NCBI RefSeq assembly: GCF_001431315.2
Contig: NZ_LKHV02000001.1
Location: 1,116,001 to 1,180,000 of the forward strand
Source of the DNA: Candidatus Berkiella cookevillensis
Lineage (GTDB): Bacteria; Pseudomonadota; Gammaproteobacteria; Berkiellales; Berkiellaceae
DNA: 64,000 nucleotides
Reading direction: 5' to 3'
Every line of letters starts with the position of its first letter. The stretch's first letter is position 1. Below the pieces are notes generated by a model that saw nothing but the letters and a program-made list of their open reading frames with translations, did no database searches and was not told the DNA's origin. The translations under genes and the position numbers were made by a program. Positions 20,076 through 27,553 of this stretch are shown here, in pieces.

Positions 20076-20204
20076 ATTTTCGGGGGTGTTGTCTTCGCCA
20101 TCTCGCAATCCTCATGTACCCTTATGTACACTCCGGTTGCTCGAGGCTCGACGCCTACCCGACATTGTGCCCCTTGCGGGTAAAAGTCATGTGTTGTGAC
20201 TATA
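20058..20204. mobile_element. 147-bp MITE-like element with terminal inverted repeats, copy 1
   Basis: The left end tatagtcttcacacat and the right end, read as reverse complement, tatagtcacaacacat, match at 13 of 16 positions. A second copy of exactly the same length lies at 61748-61894 in the same orientation. The two are near-identical apart from a variable ~18-bp central stretch. The element begins inside the end of the AddA-like gene and supplies its stop codon. It encodes no transposase, so it would have to be moved in trans. Confidence 0.7.
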
Positions 20205-20254
20205 TGATCTTCGTAGTTGAGCTTTATGCTTTGTTGGTATGTTTGTGCCTCACA

Positions 20255-20339
20255 ATCGGGCGGGCACAGAGACCCGCCCCTACACACGGATGATATATTT
20301 ACAGCTCTGTGTAGGGGCGGACCGTTGTGTCGGCCCGAT
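20255..20339. repeat. Inverted repeat of the GTAGGGGC family
   Basis: An 85-bp imperfect palindrome: ATCGGGC at the left pairs with GCCCGAT at the right, and CCGCCCCTACAC pairs with GTGTAGGGGCGG around an AT-rich centre. The same GTAGGGGnGGnCCGTTGTG arm appears at 44515-44540, and partial arms at 10207-10276 and 12813-12837. It lies between the AddA-like gene and the 5'-nucleotidase gene. In the 20076-20386 interval this and the 147-bp element are the only structures I see. Confidence 0.65.
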
Positions 20340-20386
20340 AAAGAGTATAATGCAAAGAAGAACTAAATATTATTTTGGAAAAAAAT

Positions 20387-21289
20387 ATGTCAAAAAATAA
20401 ATCTAAAAAACTAGTCGTCGCTATTTCATCGCGTGCACTCTTTAATTTAGATCAATGTCACCAGATATATAAAACAGAAGGAGTCGAGTCCTATAAAAAA
20501 TATCAGCTAAGCGCTGAGCATGAAATTTTAGAGCCAGGCCCAGCTTTTCATTTGGTAGAAAAGTTTTTAAAATTGAATCAAGGAAAAAAAGAATCAGAGC
20601 ATTTGGTTGAGGTAATCTTATTATCTAGAAACTCTGCCGATACAGGTTTAAGAGTTTTTCATTCTATAGAGCATTATGGACTGGATATTACGCGCGCTGC
20701 TTTCTCTGGTGGAGAAAGCCCTTATGTTTATGCACAAGCTTTTGAAGCAGCTCTCTTTTTATCTTTGCATGCAGAAGATGTTAAAAAAGCGATTCAATCT
20801 GGTTGTGCCGCAGCTCATATACATCATGCACCCAATCAAAAGAAAGATCTCTCTTGCTTGAAAATTGCATTTGATGGGGATGCTGTTTTATTCTCTGATG
20901 AATCAGAACAATATTTTCAATCAGAAGGCTTGAATGCATTTAATGAAAATGAAAAAAATAAAGCACATCAACCCTTAAATTCAGGGCCATTTAGAGCTTT
21001 TTTATCAGCATTGCATCAACTACAGCAAATACCAGAATTACCTATACCCATCCGTACCGCTTTAGTGACAGCAAGGCAAGCGCCAGCGCATGAGCGAGTG
21101 ATCAATACACTACGAAGTTGGAATATCCGTATTGATGAATCTTTGTTTTTAGGTGGATTGGATAAAGCTTCGTTTTTAAATGCATTTAATGCAGACATCT
21201 TTTTTGATGATCAATTTTCAAATTGCCAAAGCGTGAGTCAAACTGTGGTGTCTGGTCATGTGTTGTATGGTATAAAAAATAATGATTGA
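20387..21289 (+). CDS. Cytosolic 5'-nucleotidase family protein (NT5C1-like)
   Basis: A 300-residue protein that resembles the cytosolic 5'-nucleotidase I family (PF06189 type), which dephosphorylates nucleoside 5'-monophosphates. Visible signatures are VVAISSRALFNLD near the N-terminus, VILLSRNSADTGLRVF, FSGGESPY and IAFDGDAVLFSDESE, the HAD-like Asp motif as it appears in this family. The frame can be extended to a TTG at 20375, but TTGGAA in front of the ATG at 20387 looks like the ribosome-binding site, so I start there. No signal peptide. It stands alone between two repeats and the small double-glycine gene. A role in nucleotide salvage or AMP/IMP turnover is inferred. Confidence 0.85.
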   Translation: MSKNKSKKLVVAISSRALFNLDQCHQIYKTEGVESYKKYQLSAEHEILEPGPAFHLVEKFLKLNQGKKESEHLVEVILLSRNSADTGLRVFHSIEHYGLDITRAAFSGGESPYVYAQAFEAALFLSLHAEDVKKAIQSGCAAAHIHHAPNQKKDLSCLKIAFDGDAVLFSDESEQYFQSEGLNAFNENEKNKAHQPLNSGPFRAFLSALHQLQQIPELPIPIRTALVTARQAPAHERVINTLRSWNIRIDESLFLGGLDKASFLNAFNADIFFDDQFSNCQSVSQTVVSGHVLYGIKNND

Positions 21290-21421
21290 ACACAAAATTA
21301 CTATTTTTGAAGCTAAGAATTTAGCCTTATACTTGCTTATTGTTAGCTAACAAAAACGATTTTTATACTGAAGAGTATATTTGGTTGACAATATCAAAAT
21401 GATTTGTGAACATTCACGCAT

Positions 21422-21439
21422 CTGGTTATTTTCAACCAG
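21422..21439. promoter_or_regulatory. Possible operator palindrome upstream of the double-glycine peptide gene
   Basis: CTGGTT (21422-21427) and AACCAG (21434-21439) are inverted copies around ATTTTC, immediately followed by GATAAT (21441-21446), which could be a -10 box about 30 bp before the start codon. The position would suit a repressor site, but no cognate regulator is evident. Confidence 0.25.
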
Positions 21440-21475
21440 CGATAATAAAAATTATTCTAAAAAGGAAGATGGCAA

Positions 21476-21676
21476 ATGAGAGATCTAATCAATAATGAGG
21501 TAGTGTTTGTTTCTGGTGGCAATGGAGAAGAATTAAGAGTGTCAACAACGGATACGATTAGCCACAAACTTGTATACAATGAAATTGATCCTGTTATGCC
21601 TTCTCGTGTAGTGCGTTTTAACAATTCTATTGTTGAGCCTGCTAGTGCATTTTACAATGAAGAAGATGTTGCTTAA
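21476..21676 (+). CDS. Small peptide precursor with bacteriocin-type double-glycine leader
   Basis: A 66-residue protein with a good ribosome-binding site (AAGGAAG, about 8 bp before the ATG). The first 15 residues, MRDLINNEVVFVSGG, fit the classical double-glycine leader pattern M-R-[DE]-L-x-x-x-E-[LIV]-x-x-V-S-G-G of class II bacteriocins and microcins. Cleavage after Gly15 by a C39 peptidase transporter would release a 51-residue peptide. That peptide has no Cys, is acidic overall and ends in FYNEEDVA, unlike a typical cationic bacteriocin. No transporter, immunity or modification gene is visible next to it. It could be a secreted signal or effector peptide, or a stray member of a family exported elsewhere. 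Confidence 0.7.
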   Translation: MRDLINNEVVFVSGGNGEELRVSTTDTISHKLVYNEIDPVMPSRVVRFNNSIVEPASAFYNEEDVA

Positions 21677-21697
21677 TCTCTGGTATCAGTTTCTCTT

Positions 21698-21715
21698 GCG
21701 CACTGATCAGTGCGC
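21698..21715. repeat. Perfect 18-bp palindrome after the double-glycine peptide gene
   Basis: GCGCACTGATCAGTGCGC is a perfect two-fold palindrome with no loop, 22 bp after the stop codon. Absence of a loop and of a U-run argues against a simple terminator. It could be a protein-binding site. Confidence 0.45.
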
Positions 21716-21890
21716 GTCCCCACTCTCTATAAATGAGTAGCGCACAAGGATTTGCAATGAAGGCTCAAAGAAAAATGGCATTTTTGGGATAGTTTCTATA
21801 ATTGTAATGCAAAACTATCAAATACATATTAAAATCTTTTGATAAATATTTTATATCTTGAAGAACATTTACTAGTAGGATTGTAAAATA

Positions 21891-23045
21891 ATGAAGAAAA
21901 ATTTTATATGGATATGTGGATTGTCATTTCTCATTGGAGCAACGACAGCATACGCTAAGGCATCAGAAAAGCCTATTCATAAAACAATGTCTGAATTGGG
22001 GCAAACAATTGCATTACTGAATGTAGAGGTATTTGATGAATCTTTGAGGGCTGGCACTTCCAAAACAGATCTTAAAAAATCAGTTGGAAAAATGGTTCAG
22101 CTATTTAACGAAGCTAAACCACATATGCAGCAACATTCTGTCGCCTATCAAATTTCTTATGAGGTAATGGCTCAGTATTTAGATGATATTCAGGCTGTTG
22201 TAAATCATGGGGATATAGATCTTGCGCGTGGGATGTTAAAGACAGTTCCTCAGCTTTGTGCGGGATGCCACACTCAAGATAATCAACAAAAGAAATTATT
22301 TCCATCTGTCGATCCTAAAAAATTTAAAACAGATCTTCAGTATGCTGATTTTAGTTTTGTTACCAGAGATTATGATAATGCAGTAAAATATTATGAAAAA
22401 TACTTAATTTCGTTGGAAAATGCTAAAGATGAAGATATTGAAAGGGCGCTGAAAAAAATTCTTGTTATTTATGCTCAAGTTAAAAAAGAGCCTCAAAAAG
22501 GTGCTGAAATTTTAACTAAATATTTAAGTAATAATACTATTAATAAATCTATTCGTGAAAAAGTAAATGAGTGGATTAAAGGTTTGAATGAGTTGGAGTC
22601 TAGCTCAATTGTGGATGAAAAAAGTTTAGAAAAAAGGCAAGCCTATATTGATTATTACTTAAACCAATTAAAATCACATAATGTAAGCTATTTTGCCTCT
22701 GAAAAGGATAAAGTATTTTATATGACTTTGCGTGGTTTATTATATGAATATCTTAATAACAATCCCGTGCAAAATGATATTCCTGTGGTACTGTATTGGT
22801 TGGCGGTTTGTGACAGAACTTTAGAATATAGTTTTTTTGATAATTTAGCAGATTTATATTTAAAAGAATGTATCTTATCCTATTCAAGTCACTCATATGC
22901 TAGAAAATGCTTGAATGAATATGAAAGCTATATGAAATTTGCCTTTACAGGCTCAAGTGGCACATATTTGCCTGCTGATATTAGTGATGAAATTGAATTT
23001 TTAAAGGGGATTGTGAATCGTTCGCTTTCGGATGATAAGAACTAA
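21891..23045 (+). CDS. Periplasmic c-type cytochrome with helical C-terminal repeat region
   Basis: A 384-residue protein with a cleavable signal peptide (MKKN followed by a hydrophobic core, cleavage near AYA-KA at residue 22). The sequence CAGCH at 123-127 is a CxxCH heme-attachment site, preceded by a helical segment (about 26-120) like those of small cytochrome c domains. After residue ~150, segments such as YADFSFVTRDYDNAVKYYEK look TPR-like and run to the C-terminus. It is presumably a periplasmic heme protein; its electron partners are unknown, and I cannot see a clear Met axial ligand. AGGATT before the ATG at 21891 supports the start. It is flanked by long intergenic gaps and appears monocistronic. 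Confidence 0.75.
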   Translation: MKKNFIWICGLSFLIGATTAYAKASEKPIHKTMSELGQTIALLNVEVFDESLRAGTSKTDLKKSVGKMVQLFNEAKPHMQQHSVAYQISYEVMAQYLDDIQAVVNHGDIDLARGMLKTVPQLCAGCHTQDNQQKKLFPSVDPKKFKTDLQYADFSFVTRDYDNAVKYYEKYLISLENAKDEDIERALKKILVIYAQVKKEPQKGAEILTKYLSNNTINKSIREKVNEWIKGLNELESSSIVDEKSLEKRQAYIDYYLNQLKSHNVSYFASEKDKVFYMTLRGLLYEYLNNNPVQNDIPVVLYWLAVCDRTLEYSFFDNLADLYLKECILSYSSHSYARKCLNEYESYMKFAFTGSSGTYLPADISDEIEFLKGIVNRSLSDDKN

Positions 23046-23083
23046 GTAAAAAGATATCTCTAAAAAACTATTACTCATTAAGT

Positions 23084-23129
23084 TTTATCAATAAGCGTAT
23101 TTGCGAGCAGATGCGCTTATTATGATAAA
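23084..23129 (+). terminator. Hairpin downstream of the cytochrome c gene
   Basis: TTTATCA-ATAAGCG (23084-23097) pairs with CGCTTAT-(TA)-TGATAAA (23114-23129) around a 16-bp loop, 39 bp after the stop codon and followed by a short T-rich run. It could end the cytochrome c transcript. Confidence 0.4.
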
Positions 23130-23159
23130 CTGTTATTTTAAATCAGCAGTGGATGAATT

Positions 23160-23648
23160 ATGCAAAAGAAGCAAAATGAAATGGCCGCCTTGAAATTGGT
23201 TGGCTTAACAGTGCGTACTAATAATGAAAATGAAATGAACCCTAAATACGCTAAAATAGGTGAACTTGCAGAGCGATATTGGGGTGAAGGATTGCCTAAT
23301 CAACTACAAAATCGTGTTAATCCAGGCAAGACATTTGCCGTCTATACAGAATATGACAGTGATGAAAGAGGAGATTACACCTATTTTATTGGGGAAGAAG
23401 TGAGCAGCTTTGATGGAGCTCCATCAGGTTTCATACAATTAAATGTTCCTGCACAAAAATATCAGCAATTTACGACTGAGCCAGGGGCTATCCCAGAGGT
23501 TATTATCAATGCTTGGCGCCAAATTTGGATGATGGGTGAAAAAGAATTGGGGGGTAAACGCGCCTATCAAGCAGATTTAGAAGTGATTGATGTTAAGGAT
23601 TTACACCCTGAAAAAGCCGTGTTTGATATTTATATTGGTATTAAATAG
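23160..23648 (+). CDS. GyrI-like / AraC-type effector-binding domain protein
   Basis: A 162-residue stand-alone ligand-binding domain of the GyrI-like superfamily (AraC effector-binding type). The order is typical: an N-terminal strand ALKLVGLTVRTNN, a helix AKIGELAERYW, the strand TFAVYTEYDSDERGDYTYFIGEEV, the Pro-rich FIQLNVPAQKYQQFTT and a terminal strand AVFDIYIGIK. There is no helix-turn-helix, so it would bind a small molecule or a partner protein and not DNA. Relatives are described as stress-linked or drug-binding proteins; no ligand can be assigned here. It is followed by 740 bp of repeats. Confidence 0.82.
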   Translation: MQKKQNEMAALKLVGLTVRTNNENEMNPKYAKIGELAERYWGEGLPNQLQNRVNPGKTFAVYTEYDSDERGDYTYFIGEEVSSFDGAPSGFIQLNVPAQKYQQFTTEPGAIPEVIINAWRQIWMMGEKELGGKRAYQADLEVIDVKDLHPEKAVFDIYIGIK

Positions 23649-23806
23649 TCAGCGATTTTAGCATCTTCGTTATTGTGATCTGAGTGATCTCAACAAAATC
23701 TTTATCCTGAAAATATCAGATAATGTGTCATGCCAGCGAAGGCTCATATGCGTCAACTTAAGAAAAAAAGCAGAATAATTAGGGACTGTTGACATTTTGC
23801 TGACCT

Positions 23807-24060
23807 ACTTACCGCTACGTCCCGCGGCTTGTCCGCGGGATCTAGGCGTTATGAGTAGATTTCTTCGCAGAGATCTCGCCACGCCAGATTGAATGCTTCA
23901 ATTAAATTCAATTTTCACTGCCTGCACCAGTTTTTAAAACGCTTTTCACGTCTGGCTGCCTCAACGTACAGCTCATGCATTTCATAATAAACAAGCTGAT
24001 TCACACATTCAGAGGCTCAAAACTCTGGATCCCGCGGACAAGCCGCGGGACGTAGCTGGT
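23807..24060. repeat. Inverted pair of CCCGCGG palindromes bracketing the GIY-YIG relic
   Basis: Near 23814-23842 the plus strand reads CTACGTCCCGCGGCTTGTCC then GCGGGATC. Near 24029-24056 the reverse complement of the same unit occurs. Each unit is itself a hairpin (TCCCGCGG, CTTGT loop, CCGCGGGA), so the pair forms REP-like ends around the nuclease relic. Confidence 0.6.
23845..24000 (-). pseudogene. GIY-YIG nuclease C-terminal fragment (pseudogene)
   Basis: Read on the minus strand from about 23998, the frame gives LVYYEMHELYVEAARREKR, then FKNWCRQ, a TGA, then KLNLIEAFNLAWRDLCEEI and a TAA. This matches the C-terminal half of small GIY-YIG (YhbQ-like) nucleases, including the REK and LIE..N..W.DL positions. 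The TGA falls where the family normally has Trp, a likely TGG to TGA mutation. The N-terminal GIY-YIG half is absent, replaced by a CCCGCGG palindrome. It lies wholly inside the 379-bp element and cannot make a functional enzyme. Confidence 0.7.
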
Positions 24061-24123
24061 AAGGAAGAATAGGTACTAATATTCTATATCAATCCTCAGA
24101 AATTCCTTAAGTTGACGCATATG

Positions 24124-24219
24124 AGCGAAGGCTGGCAATCCAGTAGCGCAAAGAGCTACCAGGCGTAAAACGCCTGTGGACCCCAGATATTTTGCTTTGC
24201 AGAATTCTGGAATGACAGT
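24124..24219 (-). repeat. ~92-bp dispersed repeat, interrupted copy
   Basis: Reverse-complement match to 38202-38293, sharing TGTCAT, CCAGAATT, GCAAAATATCTGGG, TCCACAGG, CTACTGGAT and GCCTTCGC blocks. Its other end is at 23726-23744, displaced by the inserted 379-bp element. The centre differs from the other copy by a second small stem (AGGCGTAAAACGCCT). Confidence 0.65.
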
Positions 24220-24330
24220 CTAGTAGAAATTTGTGAGGATTGCTTATATTGAGAAGCATAGTGACAAAGTAGTTCGGAGATAATACTGATGGACTGGTAT
24301 ATATGAAAAATGAGCGAAGTGAATGATTTT

Positions 24331-24352
24331 CTTCCCTTGAAGTCAAGGGAAG
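24331..24352. terminator. Hairpin downstream of fabI
   Basis: CTTCCCTTG (24331-24339) pairs perfectly with CAAGGGAAG (24344-24352) across an AAGT loop, 37 bp after the fabI stop. An outer GTGAA/TTCAC pair extends the stem. No U-run follows in the fabI direction, so it may be a 3'-stabilising or REP-like hairpin and not a classical terminator. Confidence 0.4.
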
Positions 24353-24388
24353 AGGTTCACTTTAGTGAGCAGATGGATTTTTTAGAAT

Positions 24389-25183
24389 TTATTCCACAAC
24401 ATCCAATTCTGGCATGGCAACTGTATTAAAGCCGGCATCGACATTCATAATTTCACCTGTAATCGCAGAGGCTAAATCAGAACATAAGAATGCAGCGGCA
24501 TTACCTACTTCAATGGCTTCAATATTACGACGTAAAGGCGCTGTGTTTTCATTATAAGAAAGCATCTTTTTAAAGCTCTTAATGCCAGAAGCTGCCAATG
24601 TTTTAATAGGGCCTGCAGAAATACCATTTACACGGATACCCAAAGGTCCCAAACTTGCAGCCAGGTAACGAATATTGGCTTCTAAACTTGCTTTAGCCAG
24701 ACCCATTACATTGTAATTAGGAACTGTTTTATTTGCGCCTAGATAACTTAAAGAAAGCAGTGCTCCCTTTCTTCCTTGCATCATTGGTAAAGCAGCTTTT
24801 GCAAGTGCAGCAAAACTATAAGAGCTGACGTCATGCGCTATTTGGAAACCATGTCGGTTAACCGCTTCATGATAAGGGCCTGTCAGTTGATCGGCTGGCG
24901 CAAAGGCTACTGAATGCACAACAACATCAATATGATCCCATTTAGATTTTAGGGTTTCAAAAGCGTGGGCAATTTGTTCATCATTTGAAAGATCGCAGGC
25001 GATAGTGATCTTTGAATCCCATTGAGCTGCTAAGTCTTTTACTCGCTCTTCAAATTTATCAGATTGGTAAGTAAACGCTAATTCAGCGCCTTCTCGATGC
25101 ATTGCTTCTGCAATGCCGGCAGCAATAGACTTATTACTAATAAGTCCTGCGATTAAAATTTTCTTTCCCGCTAAAAATCCCAT
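24389..25183 (-). CDS. fabI: Enoyl-[acyl-carrier-protein] reductase (NADH) FabI
   Basis: The final reduction of each fatty-acid elongation cycle. It is an SDR-fold enzyme with the FabI-specific start [24 protein letters not shown] (cofactor loop) and the active-site pattern Tyr147, Tyr157-x6-Lys164 (YNVMGLAK). [13 protein letters not shown] and the C-terminal [12 protein letters not shown] are typical. The frame extends upstream to 25249, but the extra 22 residues do not belong to the family. GAGG lies 7 bases before the ATG at 25183, giving 264 residues as usual. It is a single-gene unit, divergent from the peptide transporter operon. Confidence 0.96.
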   Translation of the reverse strand: MGFLAGKKILIAGLISNKSIAAGIAEAMHREGAELAFTYQSDKFEERVKDLAAQWDSKITIACDLSNDEQIAHAFETLKSKWDHIDVVVHSVAFAPADQLTGPYHEAVNRHGFQIAHDVSSYSFAALAKAALPMMQGRKGALLSLSYLGANKTVPNYNVMGLAKASLEANIRYLAASLGPLGIRVNGISAGPIKTLAASGIKSFKKMLSYNENTAPLRRNIEAIEVGNAAAFLCSDLASAITGEIMNVDAGFNTVAMPELDVVE

Positions 25184-25332
25184 GGTCATGCCTCGATAAG
25201 TACTATAAACTAAAAAACTAAGATAACTACTGGCTTCCTTAAACCGCATAGATGAAGGGGCTCAGAGCGCGTAGTTGCAAACTAAGTTCCCTATTATAAG
25301 TGATGGTAGGGTGATAATCTATTCATGGAAGA

Positions 25333-27531
25333 GTGCTTGTGTTAGCTAAATATCTTAAATGTTGTGTTTATATCTTCATATTAACGACAAGTTTGGGGTG
25401 TGGAGAGGGATCACTGAATAGTCCCTATCCCAATGCAGAAAGAGAGGACAACACACTCTATACTTCTTTTAGTGAGCGTCCTAAGCACCTTGATCCCGCT
25501 CGTTCATATTCTTCTGATGAATGGATCATTACCAATCAAATTTATGAACCGCCACTTCAATATCATTATTTAAAACGCCCATATGAATTGATGCCTTTGG
25601 TAGCTTCTGCAATGCCAGAAATAAGTTTTTATGATAAGAACGATCAACCTGTGAGTGAAGATGATTTAAGTAAAATCGCTTATAGTAAATATCGGATTAG
25701 TATTTTACCCAATGTTCTATATCAGCCACACCCTGCCTTTGCAAAAGATAATAAAAATCAAAATTATCTTTATCACGCGCTAACAGAAGATGAAGCAGAA
25801 GAATATGATACGATTCAAGATTTTGAAGTTCAAAGTACACGTGAATTAAAAGCGGAAGATTTTGTCTACCAAATTAAACGTCTTGCAGATCCTACTTTAA
25901 ATTCACCCATTTTTGGCTTGATGAGTGAATATATCGTAGGTATGAATACATTTAGAGATGTTGTTGATCAAAAATATAAAGCACTCGGCGCAAGTAAAAA
26001 TAATGAAGAATTTGTAGACTTTAGAGATATTGAGCTGGACGGTGCAAAGGTTCTCAATGACTATCAATATGAAATCACAGTAAAGGGACATTATCCCCAG
26101 TTGCTTTATTGGTTGGCAATGCCTTTTTTTGCGCCTATGCCTTGGGAAGCGGTGAAGTTTTATTCCCAGGATTACCTAGCGGAGCATAATATTTCATTGG
26201 ATTGGTATCCAATCGGCACAGGCCCTTATCTATTAGCTGAAAATAATCCAAACTTGCAAATATCGCTTGTACAGAATCCAAATTTTCATGGTGAAAAGTA
26301 TCCTGCAGAAGGAAGTGAAGAAGATAAAGCGCAAGGTTTACTCGCACGGCAGGGCAAGCCCTTACCTTTTATCAGGAAAGTGAATTTTGTTTTAGAAAAA
26401 GAAAGTATTCCCTATTGGAACAAATTTTTACAAGGTTATTATGATCAATCAGGTATTTCATCAGATAGCTTTGATCAAGCCGTTCAGCTCAATCCCGTGG
26501 GTAATTTCTCTTTAACTGATGAGTTAGCAGTGAAAGGCGTAAAGCTTCAAACTTCTGTTTTACCGACCACCTTCTATTGGGGCTTCAACATGTTGGATGA
26601 TGTTGTGGGTGGTTTGGGTGAGAAGCAAAAGAAGTTACGTCAAGCTATCTCCATTGCTTTTGATATGGAAGAGTTTATTAATATTTTTCAAAATGGTCGA
26701 GGTCAGGTTGCGCATGGAATGTTGCCTCCAGGCATATTTGGCTTTGTAGAGGATTCTTTTAATAAGGTTGTTTTTGAAGATTCGCCGACAGGTTATCAAA
26801 GAAAATCCATTGAACAAGCAAAAAAATTATTGGCAGAAGCAGGATACCCTGATGGTATTGATCCTAAAACCAAAAAAACCTTGGTACTTTATTTGGATGC
26901 TGTGGTAGGTGGGGGGCCTGATACCAATGCACTCTATGCTTGGATTCGTAAACAATTTAAGAAAATCAATATTGATCTTGTAGTGCGTGACACCCAATAC
27001 AACCGTTTCCAAGACAAAATGCGTAATGGCAGTGCTCAAATATTTTCTTGGGGGTGGAATGCAGATTATCCAGATCCAGAGAATTTTTTATTCCTCTTGT
27101 ATGGACCTAATGGCAAAGTGAAGTTTGATGGTGAAAATGCATCAAATTATGATAATCCTAAATTTAATATATTGTTTGAAAAAATAAAGAGCATGCGAAA
27201 TTCCCCGGAACGTTTAGCGCTCATCGAAGAGATGCTGGCAATTGCACAGGAAGATGCGCCGTGGATATGGGGTTATCATCCTAAATTATATACGCTCAGC
27301 CACCAATGGATGGCACCGTTTAAATCAAATGCCATGTCTCGCAATACACTGAAATATGCTGCAATTGATGTCAAAACCAGAAGTATGTTACGCGAAGCGT
27401 GGAACCATCCTATTTTATGGCCGATCTCTATTATTCTTGCGGTGTTACTGCTTCTCATTATTCCAGCAATGCTACAGTATTGGAGAAAAACACATCAGAA
27501 AATGCGCTTAGATAATGGACTTAAAAAATGA
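25333..27531 (+). CDS. Peptide ABC transporter substrate-binding lipoprotein (SBP family 5) with C-terminal membrane helix
   Basis: A 732-residue family-5 solute-binding protein. The N-terminus is hydrophobic and ends in the lipobox SLGC (about residue 23). Family features include NTLYTSFSERPKHLDPARSYSSDEW, RELKAEDFVYQIKRLADP, WYPIGTGPYLLAEN, FYWGFNMLD, RQAISIAFDMEEFI and the C-terminal FSWGWNADYPDPENFLFLLYG. Unusually, about 25 hydrophobic residues near the end (ILWPISIILAVLLLLIIPAML) form a predicted membrane helix, which would tether it at both ends. The start is a GTG (25333 or 25339; the latter sits better behind GGAAGAG). First gene of a four-gene operon ordered like yejABEF (binding protein, two permeases, fused ATPase). 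Substrate specificity cannot be read from sequence. Confidence 0.88.
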   Translation: MLVLAKYLKCCVYIFILTTSLGCGEGSLNSPYPNAEREDNTLYTSFSERPKHLDPARSYSSDEWIITNQIYEPPLQYHYLKRPYELMPLVASAMPEISFYDKNDQPVSEDDLSKIAYSKYRISILPNVLYQPHPAFAKDNKNQNYLYHALTEDEAEEYDTIQDFEVQSTRELKAEDFVYQIKRLADPTLNSPIFGLMSEYIVGMNTFRDVVDQKYKALGASKNNEEFVDFRDIELDGAKVLNDYQYEITVKGHYPQLLYWLAMPFFAPMPWEAVKFYSQDYLAEHNISLDWYPIGTGPYLLAENNPNLQISLVQNPNFHGEKYPAEGSEEDKAQGLLARQGKPLPFIRKVNFVLEKESIPYWNKFLQGYYDQSGISSDSFDQAVQLNPVGNFSLTDELAVKGVKLQTSVLPTTFYWGFNMLDDVVGGLGEKQKKLRQAISIAFDMEEFINIFQNGRGQVAHGMLPPGIFGFVEDSFNKVVFEDSPTGYQRKSIEQAKKLLAEAGYPDGIDPKTKKTLVLYLDAVVGGGPDTNALYAWIRKQFKKINIDLVVRDTQYNRFQDKMRNGSAQIFSWGWNADYPDPENFLFLLYGPNGKVKFDGENASNYDNPKFNILFEKIKSMRNSPERLALIEEMLAIAQEDAPWIWGYHPKLYTLSHQWMAPFKSNAMSRNTLKYAAIDVKTRSMLREAWNHPILWPISIILAVLLLLIIPAMLQYWRKTHQKMRLDNGLKK

Positions 27532-27553
27532 TTAGAAAGGATATGATCACACA

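Larger units (their letters stand above)
23745..24123. mobile_element. 379-bp element with 18-bp perfect terminal inverted repeats and 10-bp target duplication
   Basis: The left end catatgcgtcaacttaag (23745-23762) and the right end cttaagttgacgcatatg (24106-24123) are exact reverse complements. AGCGAAGGCT occurs directly outside both ends (23735-23744 and 24124-24133), a 10-bp target-site duplication. Removing the element and one duplicate restores the ~92-bp repeat that is uninterrupted at 38202-38293. Inside are two inverted copies of a CCCGCGG-type palindrome (about 23807-23842 and 24027-24060) and a dead nuclease fragment. It is non-autonomous. Confidence 0.82.
23649..24388. other. 740-bp gene-free region of nested repeats
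   Basis: No intact gene. From left to right: one end of a ~92-bp dispersed repeat (23726-23744), a 379-bp inserted element (23745-24123), the rest of the ~92-bp repeat (24124-24219), unremarkable AT-rich sequence, and a hairpin (24331-24352) near the 3' end of fabI. The parts are listed separately. Confidence 0.7.

Noticed and set aside
20066-20287. Minus-strand open frame of 73 codons
   Set aside because: It lies over the 147-bp element and the inverted repeat. The similar frame at 61573-61932 shares its sequence only because both overlie copies of that element.
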